The position numbers were made by a program, and so were the translations under genes. From Devosia sp. (GTDB lineage: Bacteria; Pseudomonadota; Alphaproteobacteria; Rhizobiales; Devosiaceae): a stretch of 64,000 bases of DNA. The stretch covers positions 1-64,000 of the forward strand of contig NZ_JAGIAW010000014.1 of assembly GCF_017744655.1 (NCBI RefSeq). The letters are read 5' to 3'. Positions within the stretch are counted from its first letter, which is position 1. Every line of letters starts with the position of its first letter. Shown here piece by piece: positions 44,083 through 52,477 of this stretch. Under the pieces are notes generated by a model. That model searched no databases and was not told where the DNA came from. It worked only from the letters and a program-made list of their open reading frames with translations.

Positions 44083-44108
44083 TGACCACGCCTCTTCTCG
44101 CGTGGCCA
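44083..44108 (-). terminator. Hairpin between the flavin reductase and oxidase genes
   Basis: Nine-base arms TGACCACGC / GCGTGGCCA pair with one G-T contact around eight bases, in the 85-base gap. It could separate the flavin-reductase transcript from the oxidase-phnM-phnN unit. No T-run is seen on the minus strand. Confidence 0.4.
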
Positions 44109-44149
44109 GCGCGCGGAGGAAAGTGCTCTCGCTAAAAATCCTTGGAAGA

Positions 44150-44710
44150 TCAGCTCTGGAAGGGATCGAGCGTCGGCAACAGCTGCTGATACTGCCCGCG
44201 CCAGTACAGCAGCGGCTGCACATTCGTGGACAGCTCCACCGACCTTACGCGCCCGAGCACGATGGCGTGCGAATGCCGCTCGATCGCCTCATCCAGTTCG
44301 CAATCGATCACCGCAACCGCATTGCTGAGCCCGAGATTGCCGCTATCGAGCCGGTTCCATTCCCAGCCCACATAGCGATCATTGCCCTTGATCCCGCCGC
44401 GGCCCGCAAAGCGGTCGGCAATCGCCGACTGACCATCGGTCAGGATGTTGACTGCGAATGAGCCGGCCTCGCGAAGCGCGTCCCACGACGAGGAACCGCG
44501 ATTGAGACTGACCAAAACAGTCGGTGGCTCAGCGGAGAAAGAGGACACCGAAGTCGCGGTAAACCCTGTCCGATTTTCTCCCGTACCCACAGTAATGACA
44601 CTCACCGCACCGGCAAGATTGCGCATGGCCTGCTTGAACGCCGATGCATCCACCGCGTCCGCCGCTGCCTGCCGAACCGGCGCATAAGTTGCAAAATCGA
44701 CAATCGACAC
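44150..44710 (-). CDS. Flavin reductase family protein (HpaC-like)
   Basis: A protein of 186 residues with the split-barrel flavin reductase pattern: FKQAMRNLAGAVSVITVG, GFTATSVSSFSAEPP and SLNRGSSSW. Such enzymes reduce free FMN or FAD with NAD(P)H for a partner monooxygenase. GTG at 44710 is the likely start, since AGGAG lies seven bases before it; the open frame continues to 44740. No two-component monooxygenase gene is visible nearby, so the partner is unknown. Confidence 0.85.
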   Translation of the reverse strand: MSIVDFATYAPVRQAAADAVDASAFKQAMRNLAGAVSVITVGTGENRTGFTATSVSSFSAEPPTVLVSLNRGSSSWDALREAGSFAVNILTDGQSAIADRFAGRGGIKGNDRYVGWEWNRLDSGNLGLSNAVAVIDCELDEAIERHSHAIVLGRVRSVELSTNVQPLLYWRGQYQQLLPTLDPFQS

Positions 44711-44790
44711 TGTCAGTTCTCCTATCCCGCGCCAAAGCAAGGACGCAAAGCCTAGGAGAAAGACTAGCTTTAGCCGCCAATACGGGGGAG

Positions 44791-44825
44791 GCCGCGGGGG
44801 AGAACGCTTTCGCTCCCCGCGCGGC
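44791..44825. terminator. GC-rich hairpin after the fucoside transport operon
   Basis: A GGCCGCG-GGGGAG arm pairs with CTCCCC-GCGCGGCC, with one bulged base, around a ten-base loop. It lies about 50 bases beyond the stop of the ABC ATPase gene and is a probable transcript end. No T-run is present. Confidence 0.45.
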
Positions 44826-44876
44826 CCAAAGGAAATTTATATCTACTAATTCTATAGACTAATCTGATCCACGAGA

Positions 44877-45944
44877 TCAGCTCAGCCGCGTGCCCGTCTG
44901 CTGGTCGAAAAGCGTGACGCGATCGGGGTCTGCCTCGATCCCGATGGAAGCCCCCACCTCGGCCGCGAGCCGATCATGCACCACAACCACGATCGGCTGA
45001 CCGTTCACTTCCACCTGCAGATGCGTCTCCGAACCCGTCGGTTCGATATTGAGCACCGAAGCCGCAATGCCGCCCTCCACCACCCGAATATGCTCGGGCC
45101 TGACGCCGATCTGCACCTGTCGCCCGATGTAGGCCCGTGCCTTGTCGCCCAGCGGCCAGAGCGTGCCGCTGACATCGCGCAGAACCAGCCGTCCGCCCTC
45201 CTCGACCACTGTCCCATCGACAAAATTCATCGATGGCGAGCCGATGAACCCACCGACAAAGCTATTGGCCGGATGGTCATAAATCTCGAGCGGCGAGCCG
45301 ATCTGCTCGATCTTGCCCGCCCGCATGACTACGATCCGATCAGCCATGGTCATGGCCTCCATCTGATCATGTGTCACATAGATCATCGTCGCCTTGAGCC
45401 GGCTATGCAGCGCCTTGATCTCCCCGCGCATCTGCACACGCAGCTTGGCATCGAGGTTTGACAGCGGCTCATCGAACAGAAACACCGCCGGATGCCGCAC
45501 GATCGCGCGGCCCATGGCCACACGCTGCCGCTGCCCGCCCGAAAGCTGGCGCGGATAGCGATCGAGCAGCGGCTCCAGCGCCAGGATCTCCGCCGCGCGC
45601 CGCACCTCGTTCTCGATCTCCTGCTTGCTCTTGCGAGAAAGCTTCAGCGAAAACGCCATGTTGTCCCGCACCGTCATATGCGGATAGAGCGCGTAGCTCT
45701 GGAACACCATGGCGATGTCGCGCTCCTTCGGCTCCAGCTCGTTGACCACGCGCCCGCCGATATCGATCTCGCCATCGGTAATGCTTTCGAGCCCCGCAAT
45801 CATGCGCAGCAAGGTCGACTTGCCGCAGCCCGAAGGCCCAACGAGCACCACAAACTCCCCGTCCCGCGCCGCCACGGACACCCCATGCAACACCTGCATG
45901 GAACCGTAGGCCTTCACCGCATTGCGAATGGTAACACTGGCCAT
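44877..45944 (-). CDS. Sugar ABC importer ATPase (UgpC/MalK type)
   Basis: A protein of 355 residues. Walker [10 protein letters not shown] is at about 38, signature LSGGQRQR at about 134, Walker B VFLFDEP, and a TOBE/OB regulatory domain lies in the C-terminal 120 residues. GGAGG seven bases before 45944 marks the start; the longer frame runs through the permease gene and is rejected. It would energise the permeases encoded upstream in the fucoside operon. Similar ATPases can serve several importers. Confidence 0.93.
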   Translation of the reverse strand: MASVTIRNAVKAYGSMQVLHGVSVAARDGEFVVLVGPSGCGKSTLLRMIAGLESITDGEIDIGGRVVNELEPKERDIAMVFQSYALYPHMTVRDNMAFSLKLSRKSKQEIENEVRRAAEILALEPLLDRYPRQLSGGQRQRVAMGRAIVRHPAVFLFDEPLSNLDAKLRVQMRGEIKALHSRLKATMIYVTHDQMEAMTMADRIVVMRAGKIEQIGSPLEIYDHPANSFVGGFIGSPSMNFVDGTVVEEGGRLVLRDVSGTLWPLGDKARAYIGRQVQIGVRPEHIRVVEGGIAASVLNIEPTGSETHLQVEVNGQPIVVVVHDRLAAEVGASIGIEADPDRVTLFDQQTGTRLS

Positions 45945-45967
45945 CTCGGCCTCCTTGTCTGAGTGCC

Positions 45968-46816
45968 TTAACGTCCGCCCATGCCCGCATTGAGGGCGAT
46001 GGAATTGTAGATGAGCTTTTGCAGCAGGATGGCGAGGAACACGCCAGGCAGCATGGAAAGCGCCGCACCCGCCATGATGAAATTCCACTGCGTGCCCTGT
46101 TGCGTCTGGAAATAGGTCAGACCCACCGGCAGCGTTGCATTGTCCGACCCCGTCATCACGATCAGCGGCCAGAGGAAATTGTTCCACTGCGCGATGAAGG
46201 TGAAGAGCGAGAGCAATCCGATGGCCGGCATGGAAAGCGGCACGATAATACTGACGAGGATGCGCAACCGCGAAGCCCCGTCGATCCGTGCCGCTTCTTC
46301 CAGCTCCATAGGAATGGAGAGGAAAAACTGCCGCATAAGAAAGGCCCCAAAGGTCCCGAAAGCCACCGGCAGGATCACGCCCTGGAAGGTATTGACCATG
46401 CCGAGGCTGTTCACGATCAGGAACAGCGGGATGATCAGCATGATCGCCGGCACCATCAGCGTGCCCAGATACGCCATCAGCAGCGCATCCCGCCCCGGAA
46501 ATTTGAGCCGGGCAAAGGCATAGCCCGAGAGGCACGAGACGATCACCGTGATCACCGTCACGCTCGACGCGACAAACATGCTGTTGAAGAAGAACCGCCC
46601 AAACGGCAACTGCGTCCAGGCCTTGGCGAAATTATCCCATTCGAAAACATGCGGCAGGATGCGCACGGGCACGGCCATCACTTCCGCATTGCTGCGAATG
46701 GCGTTTGAAACCATCCAGAAAAACGGAAACAGGAAGATCAGCGCGACGATAAGCAGGCCGCCATGATTGAGAATATCAAGCGCCAGGGAAAACCGCGTAC
46801 GAGACTTAGTTGTCAT
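45968..46816 (-). CDS. Sugar ABC permease (MalG type)
   Basis: A protein of 282 residues with six membrane segments and the EAA motif EEAARIDGASRLRILVSIIVP. The first span is at about 18-38. Its start overlaps the partner permease gene by 11 bases. It forms the channel with the MalF-type protein for the sugar bound by the 47811 gene product. Confidence 0.93.
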   Translation of the reverse strand: MTTKSRTRFSLALDILNHGGLLIVALIFLFPFFWMVSNAIRSNAEVMAVPVRILPHVFEWDNFAKAWTQLPFGRFFFNSMFVASSVTVITVIVSCLSGYAFARLKFPGRDALLMAYLGTLMVPAIMLIIPLFLIVNSLGMVNTFQGVILPVAFGTFGAFLMRQFFLSIPMELEEAARIDGASRLRILVSIIVPLSMPAIGLLSLFTFIAQWNNFLWPLIVMTGSDNATLPVGLTYFQTQQGTQWNFIMAGAALSMLPGVFLAILLQKLIYNSIALNAGMGGR

Positions 46817-47744
46817 AGTGCACCCACTTGCGCTGGAGCCAGAACTGCACCGCGGTGAGCGCCATGATCATGGCAAACATCACCCAGGCGATGGTCGAGG
46901 CATAACCCATCTGGAAATTCTGGAAGCCGCGCTGATAAATCGCATAGCCCAGCGTCGCCGTGGCATTGCCCGGCCCACCGCGCGTCATCACGTAGATCTG
47001 GTCAAAGACCTGCAGCGAGGTGATCGCCGTCATCACCGTGCCGAAAAACAGCGTCGGTGAAATCAGCGGCAGCCTGATCTTCCAGAACCGCTGCCAGGCA
47101 TTGGCGCCATCGATCCGCGCCGCCTCGAGATAGCTCTGCGGCACCATGTCGAGCGCCGCATTGAACAGCACCGTATTGTACCCGACGCCTGCCCAGAGCG
47201 AGACGATGATGATCGCCTGCATGGCCAGCGTCTGGTCGGTCAGCATGCTCGGCATCGCGACCGATAGCGAACGCATGATGAAGTCGAAGAACCCGCCCGG
47301 CGCGAAGATCAGCATCCAGACGATGGCGACAGCGATGCCGGGGGTGAAGGTCGGGAGGAAAAAGACCACCCGGAACCATCGCTGTCCCATCTTGAGGCTG
47401 GATATCCAAACTGCCAGCCCCAATGAGATGACGATGTTCAGCACCAGATATTCGGCGGTGAAGAACAGCGTGTTTCGAAGCACCGGCCAGAATTGCGGGT
47501 CGGCGGTAAAAAGTCGGACATAGTTGGAAATGCCCACGAACTGCGGCGTGCCGAGCAGCTTCCAGTTGGTAAAGCTCAGCACCACCGAGGCGATGATCGG
47601 CACCACCAGAAACAGCACCATGCCGATGAGGCCCGGTAGCAGGAAGAAGAAGGCAGTGCGCCCTTCCCGCCGATCCAGCCGGCTGCCCCAGCGCGAGCGC
47701 TTCTGGCTACCGGTTACCTCGGTCACATCATTGATCGCCGTCAT
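46806..47744 (-). CDS. Sugar ABC permease (MalF type)
   Basis: A protein of 312 residues with six membrane segments and the EAA motif LEAARIDGANAWQRFWKIRLP. The N-terminal 30 residues are basic and cytoplasmic. It is encoded between the binding-protein gene and its MalG-type partner. Confidence 0.93.
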   Translation of the reverse strand: MTAINDVTEVTGSQKRSRWGSRLDRREGRTAFFFLLPGLIGMVLFLVVPIIASVVLSFTNWKLLGTPQFVGISNYVRLFTADPQFWPVLRNTLFFTAEYLVLNIVISLGLAVWISSLKMGQRWFRVVFFLPTFTPGIAVAIVWMLIFAPGGFFDFIMRSLSVAMPSMLTDQTLAMQAIIIVSLWAGVGYNTVLFNAALDMVPQSYLEAARIDGANAWQRFWKIRLPLISPTLFFGTVMTAITSLQVFDQIYVMTRGGPGNATATLGYAIYQRGFQNFQMGYASTIAWVMFAMIMALTAVQFWLQRKWVHYDN

Positions 47745-47774
47745 GGGCTCCTCCCCTTCAAGCGTGGAAATGGA

Positions 47775-47801
47775 CCCGGCCGGTCTTTGCGGCCAGCCGG
47801 G
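47775..47801 (-). other. Intercistronic hairpin after the binding-protein gene
   Basis: Arms CCCGGCCGG and CCAGCCGGG pair with one mismatch around nine bases, in the 66-base gap between the binding-protein and permease genes. It could raise binding-protein mRNA relative to permease mRNA. Confidence 0.45.
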
Positions 47802-47810
47802 CTTGGGCGC

Positions 47811-49025
47811 TTAGAAGGGAAGCTGGTTCTGGATGTCGGCCAGAACGGCGTCCGTCGTCGAGTCGCCGTTGAGGGCGAGCGGCATGTACTGGGTGATCAG
47901 GTTTTCGAACTCGTTCCAGTATTCGTTGAGGCGGAACGGGGTCGAGTGGGCAAACATGTAGTCGAGCACTTCATGCGTGCCGGCCACGTCCTTGGCCGCG
48001 ACGTCATACCAGAACTTCTGCTCCTCAAGGCGGCCCGGCAGCGCGCGACCAGCCGAAGCCAGGATTTCCGCGGCCTTCGGACCAGTCAGGATCTGCAGCG
48101 CCTTGTAGGCCTCTTCCTTGTGCTGGCTCGTCGCCGAAATACCCCAGCCCGAGCCGGCGGTAATGAAGCGCGATTCCCCTTCGCCGCGCGGCAGCGGAGC
48201 AACGCCGATATTGAAGTCGACGCTATCCTTGGTCTGCTGCAGCACCCACGGCCCGTCGATATACATGGCCGCGCCACCTGCGGCGAAGCGGCCGCTACCG
48301 GTGATGGCACCAGCACCCGAGGCAAACACCGGCGAGGTCTTGTCGACGGCGACAAGGTCAACGAACTTGCCGACCGCAGCGGCATAGCCCTCATTGGTTA
48401 CGTCAAACTGGTTGGCATCATTGAAATACTCGGCGCCAAGCGCTACCGGGCCGGCGACGAAGTCAAAGGCCTGCACGGCATAACCGTAGTTCTCGCCTTC
48501 AGTGAGCTTCTCGGCCGCAGCCTTGAAGTCGTCAAAGGTCCAGTCGAGCGCGGGCTCGGCAACGCCGGCTTCGGCAAAGCGGTCGCGGTTGTAGTAGACC
48601 ATCCACGGGCCGACGTCATAGGGCAGCGCATATTGCGTGCCATCGTGGCCGAGGCCGGCAATGATCGAGGTTTCGAACGCTGACACGTCAAAGTTGTCGC
48701 TCGCAAAGTGCGCATCGAGCGGCTCGAGAATGGAATAGAAGCTCGGCATGCGCATGGACTGCATGGCGACGAGATCGGCGATCTGGCCGGACGAAGCCAG
48801 CACCGGCAGGCGGGTCCAGTAGTCGGTCCAACCCGAGATCTGCGGGGTGACGGTGATATTTGGATACTCGGCTGTCACAAGGTCAGCTAGGCTCTGCCAG
48901 AGCGGGGCATCCTTTTCGTCGCCCCACATCTGCCAGGTCAGGTTCACCTGCTCTTGGGCTTGTACGGTGGCGATAAAGGCGCTGCTCGCAAGAAACGCGG
49001 CAGCCAGAACGGTCGTCAGTTTCAC
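47811..49025 (-). CDS. Extracellular sugar-binding protein of the fucoside importer
   Basis: A protein of 404 residues with a signal peptide cut near residue 23 (TVQA). It is a family-1 binding protein, with the WGDEKDAPLWQSL start and the AAGGAAMYIDGPWVL hinge segment. The neighbouring fucosidase suggests a fucose-containing oligosaccharide or fucose as ligand, which is an inference. The start is GTG with GGAGA upstream. Confidence 0.92.
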   Translation of the reverse strand: MKLTTVLAAAFLASSAFIATVQAQEQVNLTWQMWGDEKDAPLWQSLADLVTAEYPNITVTPQISGWTDYWTRLPVLASSGQIADLVAMQSMRMPSFYSILEPLDAHFASDNFDVSAFETSIIAGLGHDGTQYALPYDVGPWMVYYNRDRFAEAGVAEPALDWTFDDFKAAAEKLTEGENYGYAVQAFDFVAGPVALGAEYFNDANQFDVTNEGYAAAVGKFVDLVAVDKTSPVFASGAGAITGSGRFAAGGAAMYIDGPWVLQQTKDSVDFNIGVAPLPRGEGESRFITAGSGWGISATSQHKEEAYKALQILTGPKAAEILASAGRALPGRLEEQKFWYDVAAKDVAGTHEVLDYMFAHSTPFRLNEYWNEFENLITQYMPLALNGDSTTDAVLADIQNQLPF

Positions 49026-49118
49026 GGTAGTCTCTCCTCAGTAACTACAGGTTGATGGGCAAATTCGGTCGTTCCGGAGTTCTTGGGCCCCGGCTGGTCG
49101 GGCGGTTGGACGGCCGTT

Positions 49119-49904
49119 TCAGGCCGCGAGTAACACCTCCAGGTCCTTGACCATGGCGATGAATTCGGCGCGCTGCCGCCGCCAGGCATCGGCATCGCCG
49201 CCCAGCTCCAGCATCTGTGTCATGCGCGGGATAAAGTCCGGCGGCAGGTATTCGAGCTCCGCCGCCATGGGCAGGTTCCAGCCGTCGCCGGGGTAATAGA
49301 CGCGGTTGAAGGCGAAGACGACCTGCAGGATCGCATTGGCGAGCTTACCGCTGAGCCCGACGAGAAAGACGAGATCCCGCCGCTCCACCTTGCTTTGGTA
49401 ATGGTAGTCCTGCGCCCAATAGGCGAGGATTTCCCGATATTGCCGAAGCACTGCCTGCCGCAGCGCTTCGGGATAGGAGACCAACTGCATCTTCCATCCC
49501 GCCAGCACGCCGTCGGGATCGGCAACGATCTGCTGGCTCGCGAGATCGGTCGGCAGGTGGTAGCCCCAGATGGTCCACTCAAAGCTCTTTTCGACCGGCG
49601 CTCCGTCGATCCAGGCCGCGAGATCGCGATGCACGCCCGCATAGGAGCGCATCCAGACCCCATCCATGCGAAAGCCCTTTTCTTCCCAATGGCGCATGGT
49701 TTCTTCAAACCGGCGCCACTGCGGCGTGCTTTCGATGTCCGGCCCGCGATAGGCATCGGCATAGACGCGGAAGTCATAGTCCGACTGCGAGTCTGCCCGA
49801 CCCTTGCCGCGCGATCCGGCAAGGGCGACTGCGCCCCTGCCGTTCTCGGCCAGGTCCGCAATAAGCGGCGCCATTGCTGCGATGAGCTCGGCTTCCTGGT
49901 TCAT
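49119..49904 (-). CDS. Nucleotidyltransferase-fold protein (DUF4037-like)
   Basis: A protein of 261 residues. The nucleotidyltransferase active-site pattern is visible: GSRGKGRADSQSDYDFRVY, with GS at about 30-31 and acidic residues at 42 and 44. A helical domain follows, as in DUF4037 proteins. These transfer a nucleotide to a small molecule or protein, but no acceptor is known for this group. It lies between the fucosidase gene (gap about 30 bases) and the importer genes, so it is an unusual member of a sugar operon. The start at 49904 is the first ATG with family-like sequence; the frame above overlaps the fucosidase gene. Confidence 0.75.
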   Translation of the reverse strand: MNQEAELIAAMAPLIADLAENGRGAVALAGSRGKGRADSQSDYDFRVYADAYRGPDIESTPQWRRFEETMRHWEEKGFRMDGVWMRSYAGVHRDLAAWIDGAPVEKSFEWTIWGYHLPTDLASQQIVADPDGVLAGWKMQLVSYPEALRQAVLRQYREILAYWAQDYHYQSKVERRDLVFLVGLSGKLANAILQVVFAFNRVYYPGDGWNLPMAAELEYLPPDFIPRMTQMLELGGDADAWRRQRAEFIAMVKDLEVLLAA

Positions 49905-49936
49905 GGTGCTAACCGGTCTTCTGGTCTGAACCCCAC

Positions 49937-51259
49937 TCAATCCTTGAGGAACAGTTCGACGACAGGCGAAACCACGTCCGGCTTCAGCACCGGCAGTTCC
50001 AGGGTAAGAATGCCGTCGCCAACCGCGACACCGATATTGGAGTCGACTTCGGCATCGGGATCGAGCCAATGGATCTCGCTCGCATCATGCAGGAACTGCG
50101 CATACTTCACCTTGCGCCCCAGCCCTTCGATGTGGACGTGGCGGAACGGCCAGTTCTGCAGATGCAGATAGAGGCGATTGCCCTTCTGGGTGAACTTGGT
50201 GCCGTTCGGCGCCTTGAACTCCGAAGGACCGGCGCCGTAGATCGAACGCGAATTGACGTCCATCCACTCGCCATAGGTCGCGAGTGCCTTGTTGGCGCGC
50301 GCGTCGAACGTGCCTCGGGCCGTCGGTCCGACATTCATAAGAAGGTTGCCGCCGAGCGCCACGGTATCGACGAGGATATTGATGAGCTGCCCCGCATCCT
50401 TCCAGGTCCCCTCGTCGCGGTGATAACCCCACGAACCGGACAGCGTGTGGCAGACTTCCCAGCGCACCGGCTGACCATTGATGGTCGGCGCGACGCGCGG
50501 CGTATACTGCTCCGGCGTTGCCAGGTCTTTGGGGAAATTCCCGTCGGTCGGCAGATCGAGACGGTCGCCAACGATGATATTGGGCTGCAGCTTGCGCACC
50601 AGACCGATCAGCTCTTCGCTTTCCCAGTCATTGCGCCCCTTGCCCGGCATGCCGCGATGTTCACGGTTGGGATAGGAGAAGTCGAACCAGATCACCGAGA
50701 TCTCACCGAACCCGGTCAGCAGTTCCGTCACCTGGTTGCGCATGTATTCGGCATATTGCCGGACATCGCGCGTCTTGTTCATCTCAAGCGCATCGGCATG
50801 GTTGCGCAGCGGATGAATGCCGTCGATCGGGAACTGCGGGTGGTGCCAGTCGATCAGCGAGTAGTAGAAGCCGACCTTGAGCCCCTCCGCCCGGAACGCT
50901 TCGACATAAGCCTTCAGCAGGTCCTTGCCATAGGGCGTGTTGGTCGCCTTGTAGTCGGTGAACTTGCTGTCCCAAAGGCAGAAGCCTTCATGATGCTTGG
51001 CGGTCAGCACCACATACTTCATCCCCGCCTCGCGCGCCCGCCGCGCCCATTCCTTGGGATCGTAGAGGTCGGGATCAAAATTCTCGAAATATTTCCGATA
51101 GTTCTCGGGAGAAATCTCCTCCCGGTGCTGCACCCATTCATGGCGGGCGGCGAGCGCATAGAGCCCGAAGTGAATGAACATGCCAAAGCGGTCTTGGGGG
51201 AACCAGGCCTTGCCGTCCACCAAGCCTGCACTGCCGCTGATTGTATGAGCGCTATCCAA
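49937..51259 (-). CDS. GH29 alpha-L-fucosidase
   Basis: A protein of 440 residues without a signal peptide, so cytoplasmic. GH29 landmarks are the RFGMFIHFGLYAL start, AKHHEGFCLW at about 87-96 and VIWFDFSYP, whose D193 is the likely nucleophile. It would release L-fucose from imported fucosides. The start is TTG at 51259, with GGAGG upstream. It is the first gene of the operon fucosidase-nucleotidyltransferase-binding protein-permeases-ATPase, under a LacI-type operator. Confidence 0.9.
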   Translation of the reverse strand: MDSAHTISGSAGLVDGKAWFPQDRFGMFIHFGLYALAARHEWVQHREEISPENYRKYFENFDPDLYDPKEWARRAREAGMKYVVLTAKHHEGFCLWDSKFTDYKATNTPYGKDLLKAYVEAFRAEGLKVGFYYSLIDWHHPQFPIDGIHPLRNHADALEMNKTRDVRQYAEYMRNQVTELLTGFGEISVIWFDFSYPNREHRGMPGKGRNDWESEELIGLVRKLQPNIIVGDRLDLPTDGNFPKDLATPEQYTPRVAPTINGQPVRWEVCHTLSGSWGYHRDEGTWKDAGQLINILVDTVALGGNLLMNVGPTARGTFDARANKALATYGEWMDVNSRSIYGAGPSEFKAPNGTKFTQKGNRLYLHLQNWPFRHVHIEGLGRKVKYAQFLHDASEIHWLDPDAEVDSNIGVAVGDGILTLELPVLKPDVVSPVVELFLKD

Positions 51260-51280
51260 TTTTTCCTCCTTACCGACTTT

Positions 51281-51296
51281 ATCGAACCGGTTCGAT
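51281..51296. promoter_or_regulatory. LacI-family operator of the fucoside operon
   Basis: ATCGAACCGGTTCGAT is a perfect 16-base palindrome with the central CCGG/CG-type core of LacI/GalR operators. It overlaps the predicted transcription start of the fucosidase operon and lies in the gap to the divergent LacI-type gene. Confidence 0.85.
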
Positions 51297-51300
51297 CATC

Positions 51301-51329
51301 ATCCTTGATTCATGCAGCCTTGATGTCAA
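51301..51329 (-). promoter_or_regulatory. Candidate promoter of the fucoside operon
   Basis: On the minus strand a consensus TTGACA (51324-51329) is followed after 17 bases by AAGGAT (51301-51306; three of six to the -10). The implied start point falls within the palindromic operator, so bound repressor would block it. Confidence 0.55.
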
Positions 51330-51447
51330 CCCCTGCCGACAGAGGCCTGCAAAAGTAATATTTTCGTTGCGCAAAACACAGCAAATGCTAGGTATCGCGA
51401 GAGAAATGTTAATGAGGAGCGTGCCTCAGCCCGGTGTGCGAGGCATA

Positions 51448-51461
51448 GAAACGGTTCGAAA
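51448..51461. promoter_or_regulatory. Second, degenerate LacI operator at the regulator gene
   Basis: GAAACGGTTCGAAA keeps the right half (CGGTTCGA) of the main operator and part of the left. It lies directly before the regulator's ATG, so it could permit weak autorepression. Confidence 0.45.
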
Positions 51462-51469
51462 AGAGACCG

Positions 51470-52477
51470 ATGGCAACGATCAGAGATGTCGCCAAAATCG
51501 CGGAAGTGTCTGTTTCGACAGTCTCTTTGGCCTTCAGCAGCCCGGGGCGCGTCAGCCCCCGCACGCTTGAAAGAATCCGCAGCGCCGCGGCCGCGGTCGG
51601 CTATGTCGCGGACCCATTGGCCCAGAGTCTAGCCCGCGGCCGCAGCCGCATGATCGGCTTCGTCGTCGGCAATGTCGGCAACCCCTTCTTCGGCGACATC
51701 CGTCGCGAACTCGAAAACTACGCGCTCGAACACGAGCACTTCGTCCTCATCACCGACTCCTCGGGCAAGACCGACAGGGAACGCGACCTCATCGAGCACC
51801 TGATCGGCCTCAAGATCGCCGGCCTCGCCCTCGCCCCCTCAAGCTTCGGCCCCGACTATGTGAAATTCGTGGAGTCGATCAAAGTCCCTATGGTCTGTTT
51901 CGACCAGAAGGTCGCCGGCATCGAGCGCGACTTCGTCGGCTCCGACAACTTCCTCGCCGGCGCGATGTTGACCGAACATCTCCTGCAACTCGGCCACCGT
52001 CGCATCGCCTTCATCGCTGGCCCGCAGCATATGAATACGGCTTCTGAGCGCTATCGCGGTTTCGTCGAAACCATGGCCAGTGCCGGCGTCGAAGTGAACC
52101 CCAACTATGTCGTCGACGGCCAGTTCACCCGCTCGGCCGGCTATGAAGCCGCCATGCGTCTCCTAATCCAACCAGAACGCCCAACTGCCATTCTCGGTGC
52201 TAACAATGCGGTAGCATTAGCGGCACTCCAGGCCATGCAGGAGTTAGGCTTTTCGTGCCCCGATGACATCTCGTTGGCCATGATCGACAATGTCCAATGG
52301 AGCAGTGTCATAACCCCGCGCATCACCATGGTGGTGCAGGACACGCTCCAGCTCGGCAACATCATCGCCCGCCGCCTGCTACACCGCATCACCGACCCGG
52401 ACGCCAGCAACGAACCCGCGCAAGACTTTGTTCTTGCTCCGAAATTCGTCCCCGGAAACTCCTGCCGCCGGATCTAG
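51470..52477 (+). CDS. LacI-family regulator of the fucoside operon
   Basis: A protein of 335 residues. The LacI helix-turn-helix is at about 2-24 (RDVAKIAEVSVSTVSLAF) with the hinge helix near 45-58. A periplasmic-binding-protein-like ligand domain fills about 60-330. It is divergent from the fucosidase operon with a perfect palindrome between them, so it should repress that operon until fucose or a fucoside binds. Its 3' end overlaps the convergent kinase gene by four bases. Confidence 0.93.
   Translation: MATIRDVAKIAEVSVSTVSLAFSSPGRVSPRTLERIRSAAAAVGYVADPLAQSLARGRSRMIGFVVGNVGNPFFGDIRRELENYALEHEHFVLITDSSGKTDRERDLIEHLIGLKIAGLALAPSSFGPDYVKFVESIKVPMVCFDQKVAGIERDFVGSDNFLAGAMLTEHLLQLGHRRIAFIAGPQHMNTASERYRGFVETMASAGVEVNPNYVVDGQFTRSAGYEAAMRLLIQPERPTAILGANNAVALAALQAMQELGFSCPDDISLAMIDNVQWSSVITPRITMVVQDTLQLGNIIARRLLHRITDPDASNEPAQDFVLAPKFVPGNSCRRI

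Noticed and set aside
45945-46535. N-terminal extension of the fucoside ATPase frame
   Set aside because: It overlaps the permease gene in another frame. The ATPase has a strong ribosome-binding site at 45944.
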